DNA of 64,000 nucleotides from JBOZRQ01 sp050789255 (GCA_050789255.1 JBOZRQ010000046.1:239693-303692), one strand, 5' to 3'; shown: positions 1 through 8,650, counted from the stretch's first letter. The notes: generated by a model not told the origin, from the sequence alone. Program-made: numbers and translations.

Positions 1-1076
1 ACGGCGAGCTTGTTTTGCGCCCGGTATTTCGCGAAGGTCTCGGGTGTCAGGCGCTCGCCGGTCCCGGCGATCTCCAGGTCCTTGTACGTGATGTGGAAAC
101 GCTCCTGCCAGCCGGGGTCGAACCGGGCCGAGCCCAGGTAGGTGGCCCAGAAATCATAGGGGTAGACGCAGGCGGTCACATCGACGCCGTCGGCGCGGGC
201 TGCGGCCAGGGTGGCGATCGACTCGGACATGGAGTAGGTGCCGCCGGTGCTGTTGATGTGCTCCACATGCACCGAGGCGCCTGTCTCCCGGGCTACCTTG
301 AGGATCTCAGCCAACGTCTCCTTGTTGGTGCCGGGCTCTACCATGTCCGAGTAGCGGCCATGGAAGAAGAGGGGGACGCCCATCTTCTTGGCGACCTGCC
401 CCATGGCCCGCACCTCGTCGTAGCTGATGCCGGGGGCGTACTCAAGGCTCATGTCGATGCCGATCCAGCCGGCCCGGATGCTCTCTTCGGCCTGGGCCGC
501 CAGCTTGGCGATCGCCTCGGGCGGAATCGGCTTGTACAGGTCGTAGCCGGCATTGGAGCGAGCGAACATGTAGGAGACAGCACCGCCGAAGTGGGCCGGC
601 GAGCCGGTCTGCTCCCACTGCGGGAACCAGGCTGCCGCGTTCGGGCCAAGCCCGTGCATGCCCAGGTTGGTGGTCACCCCGTCGCCGATCTTGTACCAGA
701 TGCCGTAAGGGTTGGGGTCATACGAGAGGATGTCGATGAACCCTGGCGCCACCACCCGCCCGATGGCATCGATCTCACTCCGGGCGGCCAGCGGCTCCCG
801 GCTGATGGCAGCCACGCTGCCACCGCTGATACCTACGTTGGCCACTACGTCGAGGCCGGTGTCGGGGTCCATCACCCGGCCGCCCTTGATCACCAGGTCG
901 TAGACCCGGCCCGGTTCCGGGGTGGGCAGCTTCGGCGCGGGCGGCTCCGGGGCCGACGTGCGCTGTGCAGAGTCGGGCTGAGCGTAGGTGGCGCCCGGGT
1001 CTGGCTTACTGGAACCGGACGGCGTACAGGCAGAGAGCAACATCAACGACAGTAGCAACGAAAGAGCCCGACGCAT
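1..1076 (-). CDS. N-acyl-D-amino-acid deacylase-like amidohydrolase lipoprotein (3' end outside window)
   Basis: I read this protein from the reverse complement; it has no stop inside the window. It starts at an ATG with AAGGAGGA about 7 bases upstream. The N-terminus is a lipoprotein signal (MRRALSLLLSLMLLSAC) followed by a Pro-rich linker, so the enzyme should be anchored outside the membrane. The mature part begins YDLVIKGGRVMDPDTG and continues with VVAPGFIDI, the usual opening of D-aminoacylase/dihydroorotase-type amidohydrolases, although the usual HxH after GFID is replaced by LSYD. Later parts include FFHGRYSD and VHVEHINSTGG. This family cleaves N-acyl-D-amino acids or related amides; the substrate here is inferred only. 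The first metal ligands look altered, so activity is uncertain. Confidence 0.8.
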   Translation of the reverse strand, partial: MRRALSLLLSLMLLSACTPSGSSKPDPGATYAQPDSAQRTSAPEPPAPKLPTPEPGRVYDLVIKGGRVMDPDTGLDVVANVGISGGSVAAISREPLAARSEIDAIGRVVAPGFIDILSYDPNPYGIWYKIGDGVTTNLGMHGLGPNAAAWFPQWEQTGSPAHFGGAVSYMFARSNAGYDLYKPIPPEAIAKLAAQAEESIRAGWIGIDMSLEYAPGISYDEVRAMGQVAKKMGVPLFFHGRYSDMVEPGTNKETLAEILKVARETGASVHVEHINSTGGTYSMSESIATLAAARADGVDVTACVYPYDFWATYLGSARFDPGWQERFHITYKDLEIAGTGERLTPETFAKYRAQNKLA

Positions 1077-1200
1077 GGGGCAGTCCTCCTTGAAGAAGTC
1101 GACCCACGCGTATTCTGCAATTGTCCAATTGTATCCTGTCAAAATAAGAACAAACCGTCAGCCAAAGCTACCAAAGTACCAAAATCTTCCATTTTCTTCC

Positions 1201-1226
1201 GTACTACGGTATACTGCTGGTAGTAC
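1201..1226 (+). promoter_or_regulatory. Promoter -10 inside a 7-bp inverted repeat
   Basis: GTACTAC (1201-1207) and GTAGTAC (1220-1226) are perfect inverted arms flanking TATACT (1210-1215), a good -10 hexamer, about 45 bases before the subtilase start. A repressor bound here would cover the promoter. No clear -35 box is visible. The rest of the 1077-1271 gap is AT-rich relative to the genome and holds a small CACCC-GAAA-GGGTG hairpin just before the ribosome site. Confidence 0.45.
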
Positions 1227-1271
1227 CCTCCGTCACCCGAAAGGGTGCAAGGCTGGAAGGAGGATGGCTGC

Positions 1272-2510
1272 GTGCGGAAGTGGGTAGTTGGGCTTGCGGC
1301 TTTCGCGCTCGTCCTGGGGGGCTCCGCCGGGGTATGGGCGGGTCCTGAGGCCGGTGGGGTCCGGATCGCACTGCATGCACCAGGCGCTGTCCAGGCAGGG
1401 CTCACGGCACGCCACGAACTGGCGAACGGCCGGGTCTCGGTCGATGTCACTCCCCGGCAGTTAGCCAAGCTTGACCGGCTGGGCATCGCCTACGACTTGA
1501 TCCCAGTCCGTACCGTCGATGCTTCCTCGCGCACAGTCAAGGGCAAGCCCGGCGTTCACAGGGCCGCACCTTCCACCCAAGTGCCCTACGGCATCAAAAT
1601 GATCTACGGCGATCCGGGTCTCGCCCCCGCCGCCATCTCCGGAGGCAACGGCATCAAGGTGGCCGTGCTGGATACGGGCTCGGTCGACCACCCGGACTTC
1701 ACCCGGCCGGACGGATCAAAGGTAATCGTCGAGTGCCTGGACTTCTCCAACCGGCGTGCGGACGTGCTGGAGGAGAGCTGTGCCGACGGCCACGGCCACG
1801 GGACCCATGTGATCGGAACCATTGCCGCCGCCGGCGGCGCTGACGGTCAGGGGGTCTTTGGCGTGGCGCCCGGCGCCAGCATCATGAGCTACAAGGTGAT
1901 GGCGGACAACGGCCGCGGCTACGCCGACGACGTCGCCCGGGCGATCCGCATGGCGGCGGACCACGGGGCGAACATCATCTCGCTCTCCCTCGGCGCGTCG
2001 ACCCCTTCGGTGGACGAGCAGGAGGCGATTGGGTACGCCACGGGCAAAGGGGCGCTGGTGATCGCTGCGGCAGGCAACGCTGGCCCCGAAGAGGGGACCA
2101 TTGGGTATCCCGGCGCCTTTGCCGATGTGGTGGCGGTGGCGGCTCTGAACCCCGACGAGGTGGTCGCCTACTTCTCCAGCCGCGGCGTCTCCGATGGGAA
2201 CGACATGACCATCGCAGAGCGGGAGGTGGAGGTGGCCGGACCCGGCCGATCGATCATCTCCACCTACAAGGACGGGGGCTATCGCTCCATGAGCGGCACC
2301 TCAATGGCCACACCTCATATCACAGGACTGGCGGCTAAGATGTGGCAGGGCAGCGCGGCGGCGACCCGCGCCTGGCTTCAGCAGTCCGCAAGAGCCCACG
2401 ATATCACCCGGGCGGAGCGGCTTGCCAACGCCGCCGAGGGCTACGACATCGCCAGTGGGTATGGCCTGCCCCAGGTCAACGCCGTCAGGCAGGAGCAGTG
2501 GAGCAACTGA
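1272..2510 (+). CDS. Secreted subtilisin-like serine protease (S8)
   Basis: The 412-residue product has an N-terminal export signal (RKWVVGLAAFALVLGGSAGVWA), a propeptide-like stretch to about residue 105, and a subtilase domain with the catalytic triad D134 (VAVLDTG), H176 (HGHGTHV) and S344 (GTSMATPH). It should be a broad-specificity extracellular protease. I chose GTG at 1272 rather than the GTG at 1245 because AAGGAGG lies 8 bases before it and the signal peptide then starts correctly. It is divergent from the deacylase-like lipoprotein. Extracellular proteolysis fits the many peptidases and the Opp importer in the window. Confidence 0.93.
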   Translation: MRKWVVGLAAFALVLGGSAGVWAGPEAGGVRIALHAPGAVQAGLTARHELANGRVSVDVTPRQLAKLDRLGIAYDLIPVRTVDASSRTVKGKPGVHRAAPSTQVPYGIKMIYGDPGLAPAAISGGNGIKVAVLDTGSVDHPDFTRPDGSKVIVECLDFSNRRADVLEESCADGHGHGTHVIGTIAAAGGADGQGVFGVAPGASIMSYKVMADNGRGYADDVARAIRMAADHGANIISLSLGASTPSVDEQEAIGYATGKGALVIAAAGNAGPEEGTIGYPGAFADVVAVAALNPDEVVAYFSSRGVSDGNDMTIAEREVEVAGPGRSIISTYKDGGYRSMSGTSMATPHITGLAAKMWQGSAAATRAWLQQSARAHDITRAERLANAAEGYDIASGYGLPQVNAVRQEQWSN

Positions 2511-2565
2511 CACGCCAAGGGGAACCTGAACATAACCTGCAGGAGGAGCCCCTGGAGGTGATACC

Positions 2566-2781
2566 TTGCCCTTCGGAGTATGCGGGGTGGGACCGCCTGT
2601 TGGCGGCCCGTTCGCCTGCCCCGGCTGCATCCCCCCGTTCCCCTGCATTCCGCCATTTCCCGGCTTCTGCCCGAACATCGGGACCTTTGGGCCGGTGCCT
2701 GGTTTCTGTCCGGTCCCGCCCTTTCCCGGATTTAACCCGTGTGTTGGTACGTATCCCGGCATCTGCACAGGTTGCATCTAG
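2566..2781 (+). CDS. Small Pro/Cys/Gly/Phe-rich protein, unknown function
   Basis: A 71-residue product starts at TTG with GGAGG 7 bases upstream and ends just before a strong terminator, so it looks like a real transcription unit. The composition is extreme: repeated PPFPGF/PPFPCI and PNIGTFGP-like blocks with nine cysteines, almost no charged residues, and CTGCI at the C-terminus. There is no signal peptide. It could be a cross-linked structural protein such as a spore coat or crust component; this is inference from composition only. A reading frame on the other strand is a compositional shadow. It lies 55 bases after the subtilase. Confidence 0.7.
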   Translation: MPFGVCGVGPPVGGPFACPGCIPPFPCIPPFPGFCPNIGTFGPVPGFCPVPPFPGFNPCVGTYPGICTGCI

Positions 2782-2791
2782 CGGAAAGAGA

Positions 2792-2830
2792 GCCCGGCTC
2801 GCCTGCGTGCGCGAGCCGGGCGGCTTTTTT
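2792..2830 (+). terminator. Rho-independent terminator
   Basis: An 11-bp perfect GC-rich stem (2792-2802 with 2811-2821) and 8-base loop are followed by GGC and six T. It ends the subtilase/small protein unit. Confidence 0.9.
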
Positions 2831-2983
2831 CCGAGCGAACCGTAACCTATTGAAGCTGGAAGTGGACAATAGAGGGAAGAGACCTCTCAGGGTCGAATCC
2901 ACCAACGATAGTTACAGTACCGTTTTGTTACTTGATCGAGACCCCGTCTCCACAGGGACGGGCTGCTTAACGGGGGAAGTATT

Positions 2984-3406
2984 TTGTCGCACAAAGCTGC
3001 AATGACCTGGAACGGAAATGGGTATGAGTTTGACGCTGTTACCGGTGGGGGCGTAAAGCTGTCGGTTGGCGTTACGGAGACCGGCGAGCCGGTAGGGCCC
3101 CGCGCCAAAGAACTGGTCTGCCTGGGCCTGGCCGCTTGCGGCGGCAGCAACCTGGTCACGCTTATGAAGAAGATGCGCCAGCAAGTCTCGAAGATCGACA
3201 TTGAGGTGGAGGCCGAGCAGGCGCCGGTCGATCCGATGGTGTTTACCCATGTGCTTACCAAATATCGCCTTTACGGAAAGTCCATCGACCCTGCCAAGGT
3301 GAAGAAGGCCCTGGACTACATTGAGGAGAAGTACTGCGGAGTCCTTCACATGGTCAATAAAACGGCCAAAACCGAGTACGCCTTCGAGATCGTGGAGGTT
3401 GATTGA
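2984..3406 (+). CDS. OsmC/Ohr family protein
   Basis: The 140-residue product has the OsmC fold hallmarks: an N-terminal beta region, then LVCLGLAACGGSN carrying the first redox cysteine on the central helix, and YCGVLHMV carrying the second. OsmC/Ohr proteins reduce organic hydroperoxides with paired cysteines in the cytoplasm. It is shorter and more divergent than classical Ohr, closer to the YhfA-like branch. The start is TTG with GGGGGAAG upstream. Its stop overlaps the ATG of the following histidine kinase by one base, so the two are co-translated; a role of the kinase in stress sensing is possible but not shown. Confidence 0.85.
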   Translation: MSHKAAMTWNGNGYEFDAVTGGGVKLSVGVTETGEPVGPRAKELVCLGLAACGGSNLVTLMKKMRQQVSKIDIEVEAEQAPVDPMVFTHVLTKYRLYGKSIDPAKVKKALDYIEEKYCGVLHMVNKTAKTEYAFEIVEVD

Positions 3407-4437
3407 TGAGCTGGCTTGTGTACCTGCACAACCGGACGAGCATATTCACCAAAGTCCTGGTGGCCAACGCCTTCATGGTGGTCATCGGCATACTGCTATC
3501 GGTGCTGCTCATCGGCAAGTCTGGCAGGGCCACGCTACCCGATCCACGCCCCGAAGTGATCTTCATCCTGGTCGGGCTGGTGGTCTCCCTGGCGGTCAAT
3601 TACGCCATCCTCCGGCTCGCCTTTCAGCCCCTGTTCACCCTGCAGCATACGCTGGATCAGGTGCGGCGGGGCGACTTTTCCGCCCGCGTGCCCGCGGTCG
3701 CCGGCGATCCTGACATCGCTGAGGTGACGCAGACCACCAACCTGGTGCTCAACCGGCTGGCCGAACACCGGCAGGCCGTGGCCGCCCAAATTCTGCGGGC
3801 GCAGGAGGCGGAGCGCAAACGGATCGCCCGGGAACTCCACGACGAGACGAGCCAGTCGCTCACCAGCGTCGTTGTGAACCTGGTGGCCATCGAACAGCAG
3901 ATGACCGACGGCCCCGAGCCGCTGCTAAACCGGATGCGTTTGACCAAGGATATAGCACAAAGGACCCTCGACGAGACCCGCCGGCTCATGTTCGACCTGC
4001 GGCCGTCGGTGCTCGACGACCTCGGCCTCGTGCCGGCGCTGCGCTGGTTCATTAGCCAGCGTGTCCAGCCCGCCGGACTGCACGTCGAACTGCAGACCCA
4101 TGGGATGGAGGAGCGGCTCTCCGAAGAGTTGGAGACCGCGATCTTCCGGATTATGCAGGAAGCGATCACGAACGCGGTGAAACACGCTCGGGCGAGGAAT
4201 CTCACCGTTGAGCTCAGCCGTGAGCCCGGCCAAATCGCCGGTCTTGTGCGGGACGATGGGCGGGGGTTCAGCCCGGCGGCAGCCGGTTCCACGAAGGCCG
4301 ATAAAGACAGCGGACTGGGACTATTTGGCATGCAGGAGCGGGCCGCTCTGGTGGGAGGCACGGTTCAGATCGAATCGGCACCAGGCCGCGGCACCGTGGT
4401 AAAGGTTATTGTGCCTGACCGAGTGGGGGGGAGATAG
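3406..4437 (+). CDS. Membrane sensor histidine kinase, NarX/DegS type
   Basis: The 343-residue kinase has two membrane segments (about 17-37 and 51-72), a HAMP-like linker (about 73-125), a HisKA_3 dimerisation box ERKRIARELHDETSQ with phospho-acceptor H145, and a C-terminal ATPase domain ending GLFGMQERAALVGG. The loop between the membrane segments is only about 13 residues, so it has almost no extracellular sensor; the signal may be sensed in the membrane. ATG 3406 overlaps the OsmC stop and has GGAGG 7 bases upstream. The cognate regulator starts 4 bases after it. Confidence 0.93.
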   Translation: MSWLVYLHNRTSIFTKVLVANAFMVVIGILLSVLLIGKSGRATLPDPRPEVIFILVGLVVSLAVNYAILRLAFQPLFTLQHTLDQVRRGDFSARVPAVAGDPDIAEVTQTTNLVLNRLAEHRQAVAAQILRAQEAERKRIARELHDETSQSLTSVVVNLVAIEQQMTDGPEPLLNRMRLTKDIAQRTLDETRRLMFDLRPSVLDDLGLVPALRWFISQRVQPAGLHVELQTHGMEERLSEELETAIFRIMQEAITNAVKHARARNLTVELSREPGQIAGLVRDDGRGFSPAAAGSTKADKDSGLGLFGMQERAALVGGTVQIESAPGRGTVVKVIVPDRVGGR

Positions 4438-4441
4438 GCCG

Positions 4442-5143
4442 GTGGCTAACATTCGAGTTCTATTGGTAGATGACCACGCCATTTTGCGGGAAGGGATTCG
4501 CTACTTGCTTTCCGCCAGCGGCGAGGTCGACGTGGTGGGCGAGGCGCAGGACGGGCTGGAGGCCCTGGAGATGGTGGAGAGCATGAAGCCCGACGCCGTG
4601 CTCATGGACATTGCCATGCCCCGCATGAACGGCATTGAGGCCACCACGGAGCTAAAGAAGCGGCACCCCGAGCTGCCCGTATTGATTCTTTCCATGTACG
4701 ACAGCGAAGAGTATGTGCTGCCCATTCTGAGGGCCGGCGCCTCCGGCTACGTGCTGAAGCGGGCGGCGGCGCAGGAGCTGGTCTCGGCACTGAAGGCGGT
4801 CATGGCGGGACAGGTGATTCTGCACCCCGACGTGGCCCGCACGGTAATGGAGAACCTGAGCCATGGCGGCGGGGCAGGTGCAGGGGGCGGCGCCCAGGGC
4901 TCTTCCGTGCCCGATCCGACCCTGCATCCCCTGCTGGAGCAGCTGACCGAGCGCGAGAAGGAGGTCCTCACCCTGATCGCCCGGGGCCTCACCAACCAGC
5001 AGATCGGCGAGAAGCTCTTTATTTCGATCAAAACCGTCCAGGCGCACCGCGCCAACCTGATGGAGAAGCTCGACCTGCACGACGCGGTGGAGCTGACCAA
5101 GTTCGCCATCAAGACCGGCCTGGTCTCGCTCGACGAAATGTAA
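4442..5143 (+). CDS. NarL/FixJ-family response regulator
   Basis: The 233-residue product has a receiver domain with phosphorylation site D56 (VLMDIAMP) and acidic pair D10/D11, a Gly-rich linker (GGGAGAGGG), and a LuxR-type helix-turn-helix (LTEREKEVLTLIARGLTNQQ onward). It starts at GTG 4442 behind a G-rich ribosome site that overlaps the end of the kinase gene. It is the obvious partner of the upstream kinase. The flexible glycine linker is longer than usual. Confidence 0.93.
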   Translation: MANIRVLLVDDHAILREGIRYLLSASGEVDVVGEAQDGLEALEMVESMKPDAVLMDIAMPRMNGIEATTELKKRHPELPVLILSMYDSEEYVLPILRAGASGYVLKRAAAQELVSALKAVMAGQVILHPDVARTVMENLSHGGGAGAGGGAQGSSVPDPTLHPLLEQLTEREKEVLTLIARGLTNQQIGEKLFISIKTVQAHRANLMEKLDLHDAVELTKFAIKTGLVSLDEM

Positions 5144-5160
5144 ACCCACACGAAAACGGA

Positions 5161-5185
5161 GGCGCCACCATCGGTTGGTGGCGCC
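5161..5185. terminator. Perfect 10-bp hairpin between the two-component genes and yqeC-mocA
   Basis: GGCGCCACCA and TGGTGGCGCC form a 10-bp stem with a 5-base loop. No T run follows on the plus strand, so termination is uncertain; it could instead stabilise the mRNA end. Confidence 0.5.
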
Positions 5186-5213
5186 CACTCGCGTATGCGC
5201 TAGGGAGGTACAT

Positions 5214-6524
5214 ATGCAACAGTTGCTCTGGAAGGCGCTGGGCATTTGCCCGGGCGACGTGGTGGCCTTTACGGGCGGGGGCGGAAAGACCTCCTCGGCG
5301 CGGCTGGTCGCTCGGGAGCTGCGGGAGGCAGGGCGCCCCTGCATCTTCACCACCACGACCAAGATCATGCCGGCGCCCGACATGGAGCTGGTGCTCTGGT
5401 CCGAGGGCGGGCTGGAGGCGGTGGCGGGAGCGCTGGCCCGCGGGCAGAACGTGTGCCTCGCTGAGCGGGTCGAAGCGGAGACCGGCAAGCTGATCGGGCT
5501 CGAGCCGGAGCGGGTCAGCAGCCTGCGGGAGTTGGGCGCCGGCGCCGTGCTGGTGGAGGCGGACGGGTCCGCCATGCGGCCGCTGAAGGCCCCGGCGGCC
5601 CACGAGCCGGTGATTCCGGCCTGTGCCGACCTGGTTGTCCCCGTGGCAGGCGCCAGTTGCCTGGGTCGGCCCCTGGATGCGCCGGCGGTCCATCGCCCCG
5701 CTGAAACGGCGGCGGTGGCCGGGGTGGAGGTGGGGAGCCCGATCACCGCAGGGGTGATCGCCGCGGCGCTGCTGGCATGCACGAAGGGGGCGCCCGCCGG
5801 AGCCCGGATTGTCCCGGTGCTCTCCCAGGGCGATGTGGCCGCTCCGGGCCTCTTTGCTGAGGTGTCCGGGCTGCTACTGGGCCGGCACGGCGTGGGCCGG
5901 GCGCTGCTGGTCGCCGCCCGCACCGCTGAGCCGGTGAGGGCTGTGGCAGGCGAGGTCTCGGCGATCGTGCTGGCGGGCGGTGAGTCCCGGCGTTTCGGCG
6001 GGGGCAGCAAGCTCCTGCACCCCTGGCGGGGATCCACCCTGCTGGAGGCTTCCCTTCAGGCGCCCCTGCGGGCGGTCCTGCGGGAGGTGCTGGTAGTGAC
6101 CGGGGCCTACCACGAGGCCCTCGCTCCGCTCCTGGAGCGCTACCCGGTCCGGGTGGTCCGCAACGAGCGCTGGGCCGAGGGCATGGCCACGTCGCTGAAG
6201 GCGGGGCTCGGCGCCCTTGGACCCGACCTGCCCGAGGCGGCGCTGATCTGCCTGGGGGACCAGCCCGAGCTGCCGGCCCGCGTCCCGGATGCCTTGGTGG
6301 AGGCGTACCGGGAGTCGCATGGCCTGGTCGTGGCGCCCTCCTGCGGGGGCGCCCGCCGCAACCCGGTGCTGCTCGACCTTCGGCTGCTGCCCGAGCTGAT
6401 GACCCTCGAAGGCGACGAGGGCGCCCGCCGGGTGGTCGGACGACACACCGAGCGGACGCACCTCGTGGAGTTCCATGAGGAATCCTGGTTCCGGGACATT
6501 GACACCCGGGATCAGGGCACGTAG
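5214..6524 (+). CDS. YqeC-MocA fusion: selenium-dependent hydroxylase accessory and molybdenum cofactor nucleotidyltransferase
   Basis: The 436-residue product joins two proteins. Residues 1 to about 240 match YqeC, with a P-loop-like FTGGGGKTSSA and the TTTTKI motif. Residues from about 245 are a MobA/MocA NTP transferase (IVLAGGESRRFGGGSK, then CLGDQPELP). YqeC is an accessory of selenium-dependent molybdenum hydroxylases, and MocA attaches CMP to molybdopterin. The fusion suggests both steps act on one cofactor. ATG 5214 is preceded by GGGAGG. The only overlap is 13 bases with the convergent diguanylate cyclase. No hydroxylase gene lies next to it in this window. Confidence 0.88.
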   Translation: MQQLLWKALGICPGDVVAFTGGGGKTSSARLVARELREAGRPCIFTTTTKIMPAPDMELVLWSEGGLEAVAGALARGQNVCLAERVEAETGKLIGLEPERVSSLRELGAGAVLVEADGSAMRPLKAPAAHEPVIPACADLVVPVAGASCLGRPLDAPAVHRPAETAAVAGVEVGSPITAGVIAAALLACTKGAPAGARIVPVLSQGDVAAPGLFAEVSGLLLGRHGVGRALLVAARTAEPVRAVAGEVSAIVLAGGESRRFGGGSKLLHPWRGSTLLEASLQAPLRAVLREVLVVTGAYHEALAPLLERYPVRVVRNERWAEGMATSLKAGLGALGPDLPEAALICLGDQPELPARVPDALVEAYRESHGLVVAPSCGGARRNPVLLDLRLLPELMTLEGDEGARRVVGRHTERTHLVEFHEESWFRDIDTRDQGT

Positions 6525-7690
6525 AGCGCTACCCGGTTGCGCCACTGCTTGGCCCGGTATAGCGCCTCGTCGGCACCCTGGATCACGTCGCGCCAGTCGC
6601 CGTCGGTGTCCGGCCAGGCGGCCACCCCCACCGAAACGGTGACGGGGGAGCGCTTGTCCGCCCCACCGAAAGCGTCGGCCACGGCCAGGCGCAGCCGCTC
6701 GGCCACCACCACCCCGGTCTCGGCGTCGGTGTCGGGCAGAAGGGCGATGAACTCCTCGCCGCCCCAGCGGCAGAGCAGGTCGTAGGGGCGCAGGTGCCGG
6801 TTCAGCACCCGGGCCACCCCCCGCAGGACATGGTCTCCGGCCACGTGTCCCTCCGTGTCGTTGTACCGCTTGAAGTGGTCCAGGTCCATCACCAGAATGG
6901 TGAGATAGCCGCCCCGCCTGCGGGCGCGGTCCCACTCCAGCGGCGCCCGGGTCATGAAGTACCGCCGGTTGTGGAGCCGGGTCAGCGGGTCGGTAAAGGT
7001 CTCCGCGATGATCCCGAAGTGGGTGGCTGCCAGCAGCATCACCGAAGCGACCGCTCCCGCCGTCCAGTTGATCAGGCTGAGCCACAGCACCGAGCCGTCC
7101 CACACCAGCAGATTGGCCAGGTACGCCACCTTGCCCAAGGCCATCACCATAAGGGCGGGAGCGACCCGGATGTCCGTGCGCAGGACGAAGGAGAGGTACG
7201 TGCCCAGTCCCAGCAGCAGGAGCTCCCAGCCCGTCAGCACCCGCTCCCCCCAATAGTGCCCGAACGACGAGGTGGGATCGGGCCGGGCAACGTAATACCA
7301 GACCACCTGCACGACCACGGCGATGACCACGTTGATCTCGAAGAGCCAGGTGGTGACCCGCCGTACCTCGCGGGACCGCGTGCGGTCGTGCACTGCCATG
7401 GCCTGCGTCAGCAGGACCAGAAAGCACCCTTCGAGAAAGTGCAACACAATGGGAACACTGAGCCTGGCCAAGGCGCCCATGCTGCCTCGGGAGAAGGACG
7501 GGAGTGCGGCGCCCGCCACGTGCAGCAGCACGTCGAGGGCGAAGGCTCCCCCCAGGATCTTGTACGCTGGCCGCCGGGTGCGCGTCCACTCGCTGTAGCT
7601 CATCAGGGCGACAAGCAGCGCCGTGACGGCCTGTAGGGTGGCACCGAGGATGGCCAGGAGCTGATCCACGGTAAAGAGGCCGGGATCCAT
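6512..7690 (-). CDS. Membrane diguanylate cyclase (GGDEF)
   Basis: The 392-residue product has an N-terminal polytopic region of about 7-8 hydrophobic segments (residues 8-220) and a C-terminal GGDEF domain. The active site is GGEEF at 310-314, and the product-inhibition site RxxD (RPYD, 301-304) lies exactly five residues before it, so the enzyme should make cyclic di-GMP and be feedback inhibited. I chose ATG 7690 because AAAGGAG precedes it. It is divergent from the UbiX-like gene. A cyclic-di-GMP riboswitch at 36.1 kb offers a receptor for its product. Confidence 0.93.
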   Translation of the reverse strand: MDPGLFTVDQLLAILGATLQAVTALLVALMSYSEWTRTRRPAYKILGGAFALDVLLHVAGAALPSFSRGSMGALARLSVPIVLHFLEGCFLVLLTQAMAVHDRTRSREVRRVTTWLFEINVVIAVVVQVVWYYVARPDPTSSFGHYWGERVLTGWELLLLGLGTYLSFVLRTDIRVAPALMVMALGKVAYLANLLVWDGSVLWLSLINWTAGAVASVMLLAATHFGIIAETFTDPLTRLHNRRYFMTRAPLEWDRARRRGGYLTILVMDLDHFKRYNDTEGHVAGDHVLRGVARVLNRHLRPYDLLCRWGGEEFIALLPDTDAETGVVVAERLRLAVADAFGGADKRSPVTVSVGVAAWPDTDGDWRDVIQGADEALYRAKQWRNRVALYVP

Positions 7691-7729
7691 TTGGCGGGCA
7701 ACTCCTTTACGTGGGCAGTATTCCCGTAA

Positions 7730-7742
7730 GTGTATTATACAC
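7730..7742. promoter_or_regulatory. 13-base palindrome in a divergent promoter
   Basis: GTGTAT-T-ATACAC lies between the divergent diguanylate cyclase (start 7690) and UbiX-like (start 7768) genes. It could be an operator or overlapping -10 elements of both promoters. Confidence 0.35.
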
Positions 7743-7767
7743 GTTGGAATCATCTTGGAGGCTAACG

Positions 7768-8346
7768 ATGGCACAGCAAATGCGGATTGTTCTTGGGATC
7801 AGTGGAGCTTCGGGGGCGATTTACGGGGTGCGGACCCTTCAGGTGCTGAGCCGCCTCGGTGTTGAGACGCATCTGGTCTTAAGCGGCACGGCCGGGCAGA
7901 CCATTGAATATGAGACGCCCTACCGCCTGGACGAGGTGGTCGCCCTGGCCAGCAAGGTCTACCCGGTCCACGACGTCGGCGCGGCGATCTCCAGCGGGTC
8001 GTTCCGCACCGATGGCATGATTGTGGCGCCCTGCTCGATCAAAACGCTCTCCGGCATTGCCAACAGCTACAACGACAACCTGCTGACCCGCGCTGCGGAC
8101 GTAAGCCTAAAAGAAAGGCGCAAGCTGGTCCTGGTGGTGCGGGAAACCCCGCTGCACCTGGGCCATCTGCGCCTCATGACCGCCGTTACAGAGATGGGAG
8201 CCGTCGTCCTTCCACCCATGCCCTCGTTCTATCACAAACCCCAAACCATTGACGACATCGTCGGTCAAACCGTGGGCAAAATCCTTGATCAGTTCGGCCT
8301 GGACGCCTCGCTCTTCAAGCGCTGGACCGGCCTGGAGGAGTCGTAG
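7768..8346 (+). CDS. UbiX-like flavin prenyltransferase
   Basis: The 192-residue flavoprotein carries the UbiX/Pad1 signature: GISGASGAIYGVRTLQVL at the FMN site, PCSIKTLSGIANSYNDNLLT, and RRKLVLVVRETPLHLGHL. UbiX prenylates FMN for UbiD-type decarboxylases. ATG 7768 has TTGGAGG upstream. No ubiD is visible nearby, so the partner decarboxylase is elsewhere. The length and motifs are normal for the family. Its 3' end overlaps a small gene on the other strand. Confidence 0.9.
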   Translation: MAQQMRIVLGISGASGAIYGVRTLQVLSRLGVETHLVLSGTAGQTIEYETPYRLDEVVALASKVYPVHDVGAAISSGSFRTDGMIVAPCSIKTLSGIANSYNDNLLTRAADVSLKERRKLVLVVRETPLHLGHLRLMTAVTEMGAVVLPPMPSFYHKPQTIDDIVGQTVGKILDQFGLDASLFKRWTGLEES

Positions 8347-8528
8347 CCCACGATCCGGCCCGATGGGACCACATCGTAGACCAGCCCCTCGTACAGGACC
8401 GTCAGGTTGCCAAGGCTCAGGGCGCGAACCCCCGGGAAGTAGTCGAGGTCGCCCGCATCGAAGGGCGGGTCTACGCGGATCGCTACGGTCCGCCCGGTGA
8501 GGAGCTTCAAACGCAGTTCCGTGTACAC
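8289..8528 (-). CDS. Small hypothetical protein
   Basis: A 79-residue product starts at GTG with GGAAGGTGGAAGA upstream. It is a mixed hydrophilic/hydrophobic soluble sequence with no Cys or motif that I recognise; parts such as RTVAIRVDPPFDAGDLDYFPG look like beta structure. Its last 58 bases overlap the end of the UbiX-like gene on the opposite strand. The non-overlapping part has normal protein character, so I keep it with moderate confidence. Confidence 0.5.
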   Translation of the reverse strand: MYTELRLKLLTGRTVAIRVDPPFDAGDLDYFPGVRALSLGNLTVLYEGLVYDVVPSGRIVGYDSSRPVQRLKSEASRPN

Positions 8529-8650
8529 TCTTCCACCTTCCCCCGTGGATAGTTTGCCGGCGGCTGAAATGAGCCGGCTTGCCGTTTTGTGGCAGGAAAT
8601 GGAAATTTCTCTGTCGAAACGGTCCCAGCGATGGGGGGAGGGACGGCGCC

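Noticed and set aside
15..1055. Plus-strand open frame of 346 codons
   Set aside because: It is antisense to the deacylase-like lipoprotein, has no ribosome site, and its sequence is a shadow of high-GC codon use.
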